A DNA stretch of 64,000 bases from Saprospiraceae bacterium (GCA_016718205.1 JADKEB010000034.1:434001-498000); one strand, 5' to 3'; numbered from the stretch's first letter, positions 45,625 through 55,225 are shown. The notes: a model not told the origin generated them from the letters alone. Program-made: numbers and translations.

Positions 45625-45939
45625 TTAGCTGTTGTTTGTATTTTCGTTTTCAATTATTGTTTCGTAATGTTCAACTGTCGGAAACGGGTCATAATAGTGA
45701 TGTAAAATCTTTTTCCACTCCAAATATTCTGGTGATTGTCTAAACCCAATTGTATGGTCTTCCAAACTTTCCCATTCAACAAGTAGAATATATTTATTGG
45801 CCTGTTCCAAACATTTTCGTAGCGAGTGTTTCACATAACCTTTTATGGAACTGATGAATTGTCCGGCAGTTACAAAGTCGATTTCAAACTGCTTTTCTTG
45901 TCCAATCTTTATATTTAATATAGCTACTTCTAAAATCAT
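45625..45939 (-). CDS. Antibiotic biosynthesis monooxygenase (ABM) family protein
   Basis: A 104-residue dimeric ferredoxin-like fold: MILEVAILNIKIGQEKQFEI, GYVKHSLRKCLEQANKYILL, VEWESLEDHTIGFRQSPEYL and the end HYYDPFPTVEHYETI. ABM proteins include cofactor-free quinone-forming monooxygenases and heme-degrading enzymes; the C-terminal HYYDPFPTVEHY type is common and uncharacterised. It is 50 bases after a membrane glycosyltransferase gene. The 230 bases on its 3' side hold no gene. Confidence 0.85.
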   Translation of the reverse strand: MILEVAILNIKIGQEKQFEIDFVTAGQFISSIKGYVKHSLRKCLEQANKYILLVEWESLEDHTIGFRQSPEYLEWKKILHHYYDPFPTVEHYETIIENENTNNS

Positions 45940-45989
45940 ATTTCTTTAATTATTGATTTTCCTTTTGATTTGTCGCCCGAAGTCCAATT

Positions 45990-47453
45990 TCAACTTTCGC
46001 ATAGTCGATCTTTGAAGGTTTGTTTGCTTTTTAATTGCATCGGCTTATTGGTTAAAATACAAAGAACAATAAATTCCAAAATAATTCCCGGCAAGTAGTA
46101 GCGATGGTGCAGCACTTCGAGAGAGCATGCCGCTAGCGACATTAAAATGGGTAAACTAGATAATACCAGTACAATGGGGTCAAATATTCGATACTTTACA
46201 AATGTTCTAATTTCTATAAATATGGCTAACAACAAAAAAATGTATAATCCTGTGTAAAAGAACCTGCTGTTTAATTTCTCGAAAAACGTATTCCAATAAC
46301 TGTAAATTTTAATTCCAAATTTTGCAATGTCACCGTTTTCAATTGCTTGTTTTTTCAGCTCACTCAATAATGGCTGATGATGTCTTGATGCATAATTATT
46401 TAAGAAATCACGGTACCCATTGCCATCTGAATAAATACAAACTGTCTCGTGCGTCTTGGTAGGTAAAGTCCACAAACCTCGTTCGAGCGAAGTTTTTAAA
46501 TAACTTATCGGATTATCTTTTATCCCATCCAAGCAAATTTGGGAGCAGTATTCCTGAATTTCTTTCGGCTGCATTCCTAAGTTTGAAAGTTGAGATGTGA
46601 TGTCCCACCAATATCCACCTTGAGCAACAAAGTTTGGATTTTTCAATGTCACCTTCATTTCTATTGTTGCATTTGAACGATTCGGATCATAGCCATCCTC
46701 CTTCACGACTCGGTTCCATAAATTCCACGAAAATCCCTCACGTAACGACCAGGTATCATAAACAACTTTGTTAAAACCCGCTTGTATCAATGGGAACAAA
46801 AAAAAGCAAAGAGAAGCAGACAGTACCTGTAATTTCACTTTTTTAAATTCAGGCCGAAATAATGTAAGCAACAGTAAGATGGGCAACATTACTCCTGCAA
46901 CGGGACGTACTAAAAAAGTATAGCCTGAAACAAAAAATCCAAGAGCAATCCATTTCAATTGTTGTTTGGAAATCCCAAGTTGAAATAAATAAATACTACA
47001 TAACATAAACAAGATAAACCATGTCTCGGACATTGCTAAATGTGCATAGTTAAAAAATGGCAAATACCATAAATAAGCCAAACAAAGAAAATTTCTTTGA
47101 CTGTTTGTAGCGTATGGTTTTGTAATTAACCAGATTAATCCAGACGATAGTAAATAGGCGATGAATTGAAGATGTTTTAAAGCAAAAACAAATGAACACT
47201 GAAACACAAATTCAAAGAATCCGGAAATATAGTGCAATACAGGATAGCCCAAGGAACAGTAATAAAGAACGGGTTGTTTAAAAGATGGATAAAGATCTTC
47301 GTGTATCCACGTACCTTCGAATAAATAATGCTTGTACATGTAATACCACGCGGGATCGTTTAAATAGTGCGGCATTAATGGAATCGCAAAATGAATGAAA
47401 CACTGTATAAAAATACTTGCAATTACTATGTATATACTAATTCGTTGAATCAT
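45990..47453 (-). CDS. GT-C-fold membrane protein, putative glycosyltransferase
   Basis: A 487-residue protein with ten or more spans and a soluble periplasmic segment (about residues 250-370). The topology fits a dolichyl/polyprenyl-phosphate sugar transferase: the first loop has MPHYLNDPAWYYMYKHYLFE with a single Asp, followed by an aromatic-rich LYPSFKQPVLYYCSLGYPVL, and a later FLVRPVAGVMLP after the sixth span. It lacks the classic GT39 Asp-Glu motif, so the exact family is uncertain. It stands alone; the TfoX gene lies upstream. Confidence 0.65.
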   Translation of the reverse strand: MIQRISIYIVIASIFIQCFIHFAIPLMPHYLNDPAWYYMYKHYLFEGTWIHEDLYPSFKQPVLYYCSLGYPVLHYISGFFEFVFQCSFVFALKHLQFIAYLLSSGLIWLITKPYATNSQRNFLCLAYLWYLPFFNYAHLAMSETWFILFMLCSIYLFQLGISKQQLKWIALGFFVSGYTFLVRPVAGVMLPILLLLTLFRPEFKKVKLQVLSASLCFFLFPLIQAGFNKVVYDTWSLREGFSWNLWNRVVKEDGYDPNRSNATIEMKVTLKNPNFVAQGGYWWDITSQLSNLGMQPKEIQEYCSQICLDGIKDNPISYLKTSLERGLWTLPTKTHETVCIYSDGNGYRDFLNNYASRHHQPLLSELKKQAIENGDIAKFGIKIYSYWNTFFEKLNSRFFYTGLYIFLLLAIFIEIRTFVKYRIFDPIVLVLSSLPILMSLAACSLEVLHHRYYLPGIILEFIVLCILTNKPMQLKSKQTFKDRLCES

Positions 47454-47555
47454 TATTTCCTTGAATTGTATTTTTTCATATTGATTCTATCTGATGTACA
47501 AAGATAGCCTTTTCTGATGTATGAGCAAAAAAAGAAAAAAAGGACAATTTTGGGT

Positions 47556-47879
47556 CTACTTCTTCTTTTTTGGTTTTGGTGGTGGTAATTCTTTGAGTGA
47601 AATTCTGATTAGTTCACTTAACCAATTACTGTCTTCAATTTTTTCTTCTATCAGGAAACTTGGTTTTGCTCCTACGTATGGTGGTGCTTCAACCACTTTA
47701 CCGATAAATTCTCGTCCCGAAATGGTTGGTTTGATAAATAATTTGTTGTCACATATCAGTCCGCACAATATCCCGTCAGCGTAAATGCCATATTCACCAA
47801 ACATTTTTTTAGCGGTTATTTCTCCTGCATCTTTGATTTGTTCTATAACAAAGTCCACAAAATTTTGGTCTGAAGCCAT
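47556..47879 (-). CDS. TfoX/Sxy N-terminal domain protein
   Basis: A 107-residue protein carrying only the TfoX N-terminal domain: ASDQNFVDFVIEQIKDAG, KKMFGEYGIYADGILCGLIC, DNKLFIKPTISGREFI. The tail is basic and proline-rich (LPPPKPKKKK). Full-length TfoX/Sxy regulates competence in gammaproteobacteria; short single-domain versions are widespread and of unclear function. The gene is complete for this short form. A MITE-like copy begins 63 bases upstream of its start. Confidence 0.85.
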   Translation of the reverse strand: MASDQNFVDFVIEQIKDAGEITAKKMFGEYGIYADGILCGLICDNKLFIKPTISGREFIGKVVEAPPYVGAKPSFLIEEKIEDSNWLSELIRISLKELPPPKPKKKK

Positions 47880-47942
47880 TGGTTAGTATTTTAGTTGAAA
47901 AGTGATGATTGTAAATTAAGCCGTTAACATTTCCATGCTTTA

Positions 47943-48201
47943 GAGTATGTTTAAACTTTTATCATTTGGCTCCAAGTGGCAAATTTTATTTTAGCCTTCG
48001 TTATATTTTTTGCCGTACCGCGTCAAGCTACGCTTGAACTTCCGACTATATTCAGTATTCGCTGCGAGCAGTTGCTCGCAGTTCCTTCTTTATTGAGTAA
48101 AGTATTTTACTCAATTCTCGTCACAGACGAGACCATTCAGTCATCTTGTCCAAAATAAAATTTTCTCACTTTCACTCAAACATACAAATTTAAACATACT
48201 C
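47943..48201. repeat. MITE-like element, copy 3 (259 bp) with three adjacent hairpins
   Basis: Ends GAGTATGTTTAAA and TTTAAACATACTC; TTA repeats at 47940-47942 and 48202-48204. The right TTA is, on the minus strand, the TAA stop of the alkD pseudogene. The interior has the conserved TCAAGC-TAC-GCTTGA palindrome and three back-to-back perfect hairpins: 48062-48081 (9-bp arms), 48092-48115 (10-bp arms) and 48116-48132 (7-bp arms). No coding capacity. Confidence 0.85.
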
Positions 48202-48779
48202 TTATTTAATTTTCCTAAATTTCATTCTATATTCCTTATCCATTTTCTCTGTAGCATACTGAATAATCAATCTTCCGCACTTGTCTTTCCATTTCAATAA
48301 AAAATCTTCAATCTGCGATGGATATTTTTTCCACATTCCACGTAATAGAGTACCTATCCCTTTTTGAACGTATTCAGAATCATCACACATTAATGGTTCA
48401 ACCAATTCTTAGTGCTTCAATAGGATTTAAATCCTTCGTTAACTTATCAAGTTCAACAAGTGCAACAGGCACAGCTCTACGTTTCCATTCTGACTCAGAA
48501 TCAATCCATGTTTTTAAATCATTAAAGCCGATGACTTTATCCAATAATAGATAATAGACTTGATAAAACAGACATGCATAAAACAACTGTAGTTGCCCAA
48601 TTATTAATTCCAAAATCAAACCAATGGCCGATCCGGTTAAAAGTTTCCTTTGAAAAATCTTGTCTGTGTGATTTTAAAAAATTTATAGCAACATGCTTTC
48701 ATCAATACTTTTTTATAATTTCAGCATTGGTGTTGGATTCGCAAAAGGTTCTGATTTTTTTAACTTTAGAATCTATCAT
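48202..48779 (-). pseudogene. DNA alkylation repair protein (AlkD-like), broken
   Basis: Readable pieces give MIDSKVKKIRTFCESNTNAE (ATG 48779), then HVAINFLKSHRQDFSKETFN and GHWFDFGINNWATTVVLCMS in another frame, then LDKVIGFNDLKTWIDSESEW through ALVELDKLTKDLN. The C-terminal frame is 48202-48405 (MVEPLMCDDSEYVQKGIGTL...). HEAT-like helices with the WFDFGINNW and ESEWKRRA pattern match AlkD-type 3-methyladenine glycosylases. At least three breaks, one at an A6 run near 48700, plus missing residues around the N-terminal YF.EGYDA region, mark it as decayed. Its stop codon lies in the target repeat of MITE copy 3. Confidence 0.65.
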
Positions 48780-48934
48780 GGCGTTTGTGTTTTTAAAAAT
48801 TCAATTATTTTGTCAATAGCTTCCGGATTTTGCTTTATTAATTCACTACTATGACCGTTCTCTACGAGATATAATTCCGTTATAACTTGCTTCATCTTTA
48901 ATGTATTAACGAAAAGGTGTTTAAAATAGTTCAT
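48776..48934 (-). pseudogene. C-terminal fragment of an alpha/beta hydrolase
   Basis: A 52-residue frame whose LYLVENGHSSELIKQNPEAI segment is the catalytic-His strand and last helix of an alpha/beta hydrolase (NGHS). No nucleophile region is present upstream, so it is a remnant. Its TGA overlaps the ATG of the alkD pseudogene, suggesting they were once an operon. Confidence 0.55.
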
Positions 48935-49104
48935 CAACTAAGTCTTGAAGGGGAGCAAGATGGAGAAGTTGTCGTTTATTAAGGATGGGAGGTATTAGTT
49001 TTAATTATGAATGACGAATGACGAATGGGGCTTGGTGCATCCAGATCATATACGAATGATAAACAACTACTTTTTTTGAAAAAATTGAGCGAAACTGAAA
49101 ATAA

Positions 49105-49140
49105 TTTGACAGTTTATTTGCTGTCAAAAGTCATTGACAG
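49105..49140. repeat. Inverted plus direct repeat set after ATPase 1
   Basis: TTTGACAG (49105-49112) and CTGTCAAA (49121-49128) form an 8-base inverted pair with an 8-base gap; a third TTGACAG follows at 49134-49140. It lies 75 bases past the stop of ATPase 1. The next bases (TTTTGTTGTTA) recall the TTTGTTGTTA at the other border of the two-ATPase region (52321-52331). Confidence 0.55.
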
Positions 49141-49214
49141 TAATTTTGTTGTTAATGGCTTTTACTTCTTTTGAAATAACATTAAGATGAATACATATCG
49201 AAAAAGGCTAACTG

Positions 49215-50879
49215 CTAATTTCCATAATAAAACACCTGTCTATCCTTCACGTACCTCAATACATCATGTACCGTTACTATAAAGGGCTCAGGCACCAATA
49301 AATTTATATCCAACTTTGAGTCTTTCAACAATAACGCAGCAAAATATAAAGGTTCGAATTTTTGTTTTAATTCAATCTGATGATCAAACAGTCCTATTAT
49401 CCAGTCATATTGATAATGAACTAAAGATTCTTTGATATATATATCTGCTTGCTTTGTCAAAATAAGGTCATTGGATAATATTTCTCTTTTAAGTTGATAC
49501 TGTTCAAAGTTGCCCAGCCAAAGATCATAGACATGCATTAATGGATTGATCGTGTCTTCAGTTTTGTTATTTCGTATCAAATTAGTTACTTCTCTTTTAT
49601 CATTGGCTAAGTAATATTTAAAAAACTCATCATGCTGCGAATCTTTTTTGCTTGTATAAAATACGGGAGAATCATTTGCAACACCGGTTACCGTTTCAAA
49701 ATCAAGTGGAATGTTTTTCCTCTCATCATACCAAACTTCCAAAAAATCTGTCAGATACCTTGCTCTTTTTTTCTGCAATGCGCCTGCTTGTGTCATGATG
49801 AGATATAGGTTAAAAATGCGTTCTTTGAGTCGATAGACGGTCTTTCCTTTTTTGGGTTTTAGAGCTTCTACCATTCTGCTTTTCTGGAGTTTATTGAGTT
49901 GGGCAGAGATGAGACTGCTTGGCATTAGACAGGTATGGACGAGTTGTTCTACTGTGGCAGGTTGCCAGATAGATGCGAGCTCTACTATGATTTTGCGTTG
50001 TTGTGGTGTGAGTTGTTGGAGACGCTCCTGATAGATGGATGTGGTTTTGTCTATGATGTCTTGGAGATATTCGAAACCTTGTGCGTGTGCATTGTCCACC
50101 AGCAATCGGATAAACATGATCATCGTACGTGGATTGCCACCCGTCATTTGTCGGATGGCCTCAACTTTGCCTGGATTGGTGCGAAGTACGTCCTTGATTT
50201 GTGGTAGATCATTGACTTCGCTCCAGTGGATAAGCAAGTCTTGCACTTCTGCTTTTGACAGGTCTTCGAGCCTGACCACCTTAAAGAACTGATAAAATGG
50301 GTCGCCATAATCCCAGAAATCTTCTGACATCTCTGTACTACCACCTATGATGATAAGGTCTTTATGGTTTTGCAGCAATTCTCTCAAGAGTGCTTTGTCG
50401 CCGTCTATATTCTTAAATAGGCGATCTATATTGTCCATCAAAAGGATGATTTGTTTGTTTTCCTTTTGGAGAAACTCGCTGATGACCGTGTATCCTGTTT
50501 TTGAAAGATAAGAAAAATCTTCTTGCGATGTGTCGATTTCGGGTCGATGTATTTCATAGCCAAGTGCCTTCATTTCATCTATGATCGCCAACCAAACATC
50601 AAATAACCTGTAAAGTCCTGGTTGCTCTTCAGGCAAATAAATGGGAATAAATCTGTCACTCTCCATATATTCGACCTTGATTCTATTGAGTATAGACGAT
50701 TTGCCGCTGCCACGGTGCCCAACGAACACTGTATGTTGAATGGAATCGGTTCTATTGGTATGATTAATTTTGGTAAGTGTCCGGTTCAAAAGATTTTTCC
50801 TTACGATAAATCCCTTTTTGATCTCGTCAGCAGAAAGTTGTGATACCTGATGAGTGGTAATATGATATGATTCGACCAT
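49215..50879 (-). CDS. P-loop ATPase with winged-helix domain (ATPase 1)
   Basis: A 554-residue STAND/AAA-like NTPase. Walker A GHRGSGKS at 54-61, Walker B IILLMDNID at 143-151, a sensor-like DLIIIGGSTEMSEDF near 172-186. A winged helix follows (about 290-360: QLTPQQRKIIVELASIW, SSLISAQLNKLQKSRMVEAL). The C-terminal ~190 residues are helical and unassigned, perhaps a ligand or partner sensor. Such proteins often act as signal-dependent switches in defence or regulation. Transcribed in the same direction as ATPase 2 but 174 bases apart. It is complete. Function unknown. Confidence 0.75.
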   Translation of the reverse strand: MVESYHITTHQVSQLSADEIKKGFIVRKNLLNRTLTKINHTNRTDSIQHTVFVGHRGSGKSSILNRIKVEYMESDRFIPIYLPEEQPGLYRLFDVWLAIIDEMKALGYEIHRPEIDTSQEDFSYLSKTGYTVISEFLQKENKQIILLMDNIDRLFKNIDGDKALLRELLQNHKDLIIIGGSTEMSEDFWDYGDPFYQFFKVVRLEDLSKAEVQDLLIHWSEVNDLPQIKDVLRTNPGKVEAIRQMTGGNPRTMIMFIRLLVDNAHAQGFEYLQDIIDKTTSIYQERLQQLTPQQRKIIVELASIWQPATVEQLVHTCLMPSSLISAQLNKLQKSRMVEALKPKKGKTVYRLKERIFNLYLIMTQAGALQKKRARYLTDFLEVWYDERKNIPLDFETVTGVANDSPVFYTSKKDSQHDEFFKYYLANDKREVTNLIRNNKTEDTINPLMHVYDLWLGNFEQYQLKREILSNDLILTKQADIYIKESLVHYQYDWIIGLFDHQIELKQKFEPLYFAALLLKDSKLDINLLVPEPFIVTVHDVLRYVKDRQVFYYGN

Positions 50880-50992
50880 GATTCTTTATTTACTTTGTGT
50901 GTTGAAAGAAAGGTAATTGAGTTAAAGAAAGGCATGAAAACAGGTTTTCAAAGTCCTTCCTTTTTAAGGATGACTGAATGTTTGCATAGCAA

Positions 50993-51016
50993 ATCGAGTG
51001 AACGATTTCACTCGAT
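50993..51016. repeat. Perfect hairpin between the two ATPase genes
   Basis: ATCGAGTGAA-CGAT-TTCACTCGAT, 10-base arms, 37 bases after the ATPase 2 stop. There is no following T-run on either strand, so a terminator role is doubtful; it could be an operator or a transcribed structure. Confidence 0.5.
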
Positions 51017-51052
51017 AATGAAGAAACCACAAACAACGGCTTGTGGCATCTC

Positions 51053-52237
51053 TTAAGGACTATGGGTAGATAAGCTATAATGATACTTCCACCAATCTCT
51101 GAGCAACGGGGAAGCAAAAATCAATTTTCCACCTTCGTTTTTGGTAAGATATCCATCTGCCATTAAGACTTGGTGGATCATCTCTTCAAAATCTGTTACA
51201 TTGTGTTGATTGGCGATGTTGAGTACTTCTTGCATGACTATTTCTTCCCGATGAGCGATGGTGGTCAATACCTGCAATAAAAATTTGGAATGATCCGAAA
51301 AGTATGTTTTTATCCTGTCAACCCAATCGATAAATTTATCATTTTCAGTGATGAGTTTTTGATAAACGTGATCTACATCCATCACAGTAAGCGTGTTTGT
51401 ATCATTGTCTTCTGTCCATTCATCTCCTTTCTCGATGATGAGTTGAATATAATATGGGATAAGTTGCTTTAGTTTGGTTTGGATATGATTTCTGGTCTCC
51501 ATAGGAACATACATGGTGGCACCTTCTGTCAGGAAAGTGATGAAATCATCAGCTTCTTCAGGTGTCAATGGGTCGAGTTCTATTACTTTCAGATCATTGA
51601 GCAACTTGGAGCGACCTATTTTTCTTACGATGTGCATAAGTCCAACAGATCCGGAAAATACGAGTCCAAATGATTGAGAAAAATCTGATGTTTGTCTTAA
51701 GCTTCGCAAAGTATGTAGTACATTTAGGGCTACTTCAGTACCTTCGTTTTCAAGGATATTATTGATGACATCGGGAAACTCATCCAGAAATAGGACTATT
51801 TTGACTTCTGATTCGCTGATAGCGGAGACAAGGTCTAAAAATACTTGTTTGTAATTTATTTCATTATCATCCAAATCAATACTACCATCTAACACATTGA
51901 TTCCTTTGATTTTTTTGGATGTGATCGTTGTCCAGATTTTTTTGCGCCAATTTGTGGATTTATTGATAGACTTCCCGATCAGTTTGATGAGTCTTTTGTA
52001 TAGGTCAGCAGATGTTTTATCAGATTCGATATCTTCATAAATACAAGCCAAGTCTTCATAAGTTTCATTAGCCAATTCTTTTAGAATGGAAGTTTTACCA
52101 GTTCTTCTTGGTGCAGTAAAGTGGACAAAATTTCCTTTTCGCAGAGCTCTTAAGATGAGACTTTCGATTCTTTTTCTTTGAAAATATTTATTTCCTTCGG
52201 CCGCAGTACCTATGATGGTTTTGCATGGTATTCTCAT
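51053..52237 (-). CDS. P-loop ATPase of the archaeal-ATPase type (ATPase 2)
   Basis: A 394-residue protein. Walker A TAPRRTGKTS at 41-50, Walker B VKIVLFLDEFPDVI at about 145-158, an arginine-bearing GSVGLMHIVRKIGRSKLLND sensor region, and a C-terminal winged-helix-like end (LTKNEGGKLIFASPLLRDWW) typical of PF01637-type ATPases. These are common and mostly uncharacterised in Bacteroidota. It is preceded by an inverted repeat at 52260-52329. It shares overall order (P-loop, wHTH) with ATPase 1 but is shorter and lacks its long tail. Confidence 0.8.
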   Translation of the reverse strand: MRIPCKTIIGTAAEGNKYFQRKRIESLILRALRKGNFVHFTAPRRTGKTSILKELANETYEDLACIYEDIESDKTSADLYKRLIKLIGKSINKSTNWRKKIWTTITSKKIKGINVLDGSIDLDDNEINYKQVFLDLVSAISESEVKIVLFLDEFPDVINNILENEGTEVALNVLHTLRSLRQTSDFSQSFGLVFSGSVGLMHIVRKIGRSKLLNDLKVIELDPLTPEEADDFITFLTEGATMYVPMETRNHIQTKLKQLIPYYIQLIIEKGDEWTEDNDTNTLTVMDVDHVYQKLITENDKFIDWVDRIKTYFSDHSKFLLQVLTTIAHREEIVMQEVLNIANQHNVTDFEEMIHQVLMADGYLTKNEGGKLIFASPLLRDWWKYHYSLSTHSP

Positions 52238-52259
52238 TTTTATTACATTTTACAAAAAT

Positions 52260-52329
52260 ACAACAATTTCGTTGGCAAATTAGTTCCCACCAAATACGTT
52301 GTTATTTTATATACCAACGAATTTGTTGT
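52260..52329. repeat. Inverted repeat in the ATPase 2 promoter region
   Basis: ACAACAATTTCGTTGG (52260-52275) and CCAACGAATTTGTTGT (52314-52329) are inverted with one mismatch; a related half-site, CCAAATACGTTGTT, lies between them near 52290-52303. Position just upstream of the start (52237) suits an operator, possibly autoregulatory. Confidence 0.6.
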
Positions 52330-52486
52330 TAGATAGGGTATGGGTTTTCATGATGAGTACTTCGGATCCCTGAGTCTGCAAAGTAAAAGTTTGAAGATCT
52401 TAATGACCTGCGGGTTTTCTGATGTCTCATTTCATGGATGACTTATAGCTCTGTAATACAGTTCACAAATCTTCATTTTACTACAT

Positions 52487-52549
52487 TTATACTCAAAATA
52501 AATTGGTTTGCGAAAATTTAATATATCAATTTATTCATTTTGAGTATAA
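52487..52549. repeat. 63-bp AT-rich inverted repeat
   Basis: TTATACTCAAAAT (52487-52499) and ATTTTGAGTATAA (52537-52549) are perfect 13-base arms, continued inward by AAATTG/CAATTT. It lies after the stop of the DUF5690 gene and 250 bases upstream of ATPase 2. The rest of the 366-base gap (52238-52603) holds no gene. Confidence 0.65.
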
Positions 52550-52603
52550 TCGCGTCAGAATTATTTGCAAAATAAATTCTCGTCGGTATATATCATAACT
52601 TTT

Positions 52604-53890
52604 TCACCTATTTGTACCGGAAAAACTATTCCTTTTCCTGATAAAATAAAACATAGAAACCACCACCATCAAAAAGTACGCACCGGATAAAAAGTAAGAA
52701 GCGTACACAAAAAAGGTCACATTTGGCGTGTCTGTATGGAAGAAATTTTTATAAAAAAGCACGGTCAAACTACCGAAATAGGCATAATAATCTGCCAGGG
52801 TAATCATAAATCCTACCGTTGCTGTATACTTAAATGCTGCCAACATACGCTCGAAGTAAAGACTATTGCACATCGAATATGCAACATAGGCTCCAAATCC
52901 CACTCCAATAAGCCAGAATATCGGATTGATGATTTGCATCTGATATAATAGGGTACACAAGGCTATAATCACGGCACCCAACAATAACAAACTTTGAATG
53001 ATTAAAAATGCTTTTGTATGATTGGTGACCCATCTCATCGAAGCCATCAATAGCAGGACAATGATGGCAATAGGCAATTCTGTTTTGGTAAAGAGGGCAG
53101 TTTGCCCACCATAACCCAACTCGTTAAGGATTTCCGGCATAAAGTTATCCCTGAATTCTCTGTATGCTGTCAGCAATACATAAGATACTATAAACAATAT
53201 AAGACCCAAACCAAATTCCTTGACAAAAGCTTTCCTTTCGGCCTTATACATTGGCCGGCGTTCTACTCTGTCATCTATATCTTCAGCATTGGGTGGAGGC
53301 ATCTGATACAACAGCCAGACAGAAATACACAAAGGTATGTACATCACTACATCAGCCACAAAAGGCATCATAAATTCTGAAGCGCCCACGACATTCATTA
53401 CCCATTTGCCTATTGTTTTTGCAAAACCTGACCCTATAATAAATGATGCTGTCAGTGCAGCCACCAAAATGTCTGTATTGACTCTACCTTCTAAAAAACC
53501 AAGTATCACCCCATAAAAAAGACCTAACGGAAGGCTGGCAAAAAATATGAAAATCAACTTGTAAGGTGCCGGAGTAAGTCCAAATAAAAGCATGCTCAAT
53601 CCCGAAAGACCTGTGAATATCAATAAATTACGGGCACGCTTTTCTGGTTTCATTTCAGAAACTATTTTGACTCCTATGCCTTTAGACACTGCAAAACCCA
53701 AAACCTGTGCGGTGATCATTAGTATCTTGAAGTGTACACCCCAAAAGTATAAATCATCAAAAGTTGCAGCTGTGTAAGCTCGCCTGAATGGATAGAAACA
53801 AAGGTAGGTGCAAAAAGCAGCAATCCCCAATGCCATTGTTTGATAACTTTTGGGCCATTTGGCAATCGTATTTTTTAATGATATCTCCAT
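52604..53890 (-). CDS. DUF5690 family MFS-like membrane protein
   Basis: A 428-residue protein with about twelve spans. The opening FCTYLCFYPFRRAYTAATFD, then KILMITAQVLGFAVSKGIGV, LGFLEGRVNTDILVAALTAS and AYREFRDNFMPEILNELGYG match DUF5690, a Bacteroidota group related to MFS hexose-phosphate/glycerol-phosphate carriers. No substrate is known. It is transcribed alone, its start followed upstream by about 300 bases without a gene. Confidence 0.85.
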   Translation of the reverse strand: MEISLKNTIAKWPKSYQTMALGIAAFCTYLCFYPFRRAYTAATFDDLYFWGVHFKILMITAQVLGFAVSKGIGVKIVSEMKPEKRARNLLIFTGLSGLSMLLFGLTPAPYKLIFIFFASLPLGLFYGVILGFLEGRVNTDILVAALTASFIIGSGFAKTIGKWVMNVVGASEFMMPFVADVVMYIPLCISVWLLYQMPPPNAEDIDDRVERRPMYKAERKAFVKEFGLGLILFIVSYVLLTAYREFRDNFMPEILNELGYGGQTALFTKTELPIAIIVLLLMASMRWVTNHTKAFLIIQSLLLLGAVIIALCTLLYQMQIINPIFWLIGVGFGAYVAYSMCNSLYFERMLAAFKYTATVGFMITLADYYAYFGSLTVLFYKNFFHTDTPNVTFFVYASYFLSGAYFLMVVVSMFYFIRKRNSFSGTNR

Positions 53891-54189
53891 TTTTTATGTG
53901 AATATGTCAATGAAATGTACCCAGAATTCTTGGGAAAGTAAATTGTTATATCTACTTTTAATAATTAAAATTGATAAGCGAATAAAAAGGTTAATCTTCC
54001 ATTTTGAGCAAGCAAATCTAATCTAAAACTCCGTATGTTAGTTGTTAAAGGTAGATAATTTGCTCTATTGAATTGGAAAGCATACCAAAATCAATCATAA
54101 TGAAATAATGTAGGACCTAAAAATCTAAAATAAAATTTAAAAAGGATGCATCTATAAGTGTTAAAATGCTTATCTTTAGGCTTTAACAT
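53891..54189. other. AT-rich spacer without visible gene
   Basis: No open frame, RNA or clear repeat; it should contain the DUF5690 promoter. Confidence 0.4.
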
Positions 54190-55225
54190 ATTAAATAATA
54201 CATATAAAACATTATGATGCAGTCAAAATACACTGTTTGAAGTACAAAACTCGTCTTTCGTCTCCAGTGGTGGCGTCTTTTCAGAAAATGTACTCCAGAC
54301 TTTGAGACTTTTTCCGGACCAAATTATGTTGAGTTATCTAAGTTCTGCATTGTGGTGTTAACCCTTCCAATCGACCTCAGATACACTGGTAAAGACCATG
54401 GGTTTAAAGCTTTGAGAAGATCTTTAAGTAGTTTGCCTTTAGGACAAGGTGCCTAACACTACATGAAAGCTTATGAATTTTATAAAGGTTATATAGAAAG
54501 TTTATCCTGGATCGTATTACTTTAGACCTGATAGTCTGAACCGTTGGCACATGGGGCCGCTAAGGTTAAACCAAGAAGAAGGGGCCAATAGTTATCATCC
54601 CTTCTTTGTTATTTTCTGAAGTAAAATCTTGTAGCTGGTTTGCAGGTTCTGCTTCTAAATGGTGTAGTAGATCCCTCCTCCCAGCGGATTTTTACGGCCT
54701 TTGTTTTGGACACACCACACCTTTTAGTAAGTATTAAACTCTCCAATCACACTTGGCCATTTTGTCCTCAATGAAAATGCCGCAGTTTGCTTAATCGGGC
54801 CAACACTCGCAGTTGGTGTGAGTCGTTTGGTAAAGTACCTCAATATAGCTCTTTTGCTATTGTTCTAATTTGCCTTACGCAAGTGCTGAAATCCTCCATG
54901 GAATCTATGCTCAAAGAGCTGAAAGTGAAAATTGGATAGAACACCAAGATCACCTTCTGGCAGGTCAAACAGAATGCAAAACTTTATGGTATGATATTTA
55001 TGGCAATTATCCGTATTAGCATACAATATCTCAATCAGGATGCCTATGCGGCTTGCGAAAATCATGGAGGAAGAATACAAAACATTCCGTGACTGGTTCA
55101 TAAAGATACCAGCAAAAATAGTAAGTAGTGCCCGAAATATCTATATCAAAATGGCTAAACATTATCACGCAGCTCAAAGGTGGACGTTTAGAGCACCTTA
55201 TACTTCAGATATAAGTTCTACATAG
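54190..55225 (+). pseudogene. Remnant of an IS1380-like transposase
   Basis: Pieces in shifting frames resemble IS1380 transposases: around 54500-54610 a segment that reads toward LDLDS...NQEEGANSYHPFF (the conserved GYNP..R..HHPLLAF block), around 54895-54960 RAESENWIEHQDHLLAGQ, and at 55079-55200 FRDWFIKIPAKIVSSARNIY then KMAKHYHAAQRW, the family's C-terminal block. Stops and indels occur throughout, so it is long dead. I could not find terminal inverted repeats. Confidence 0.55.
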
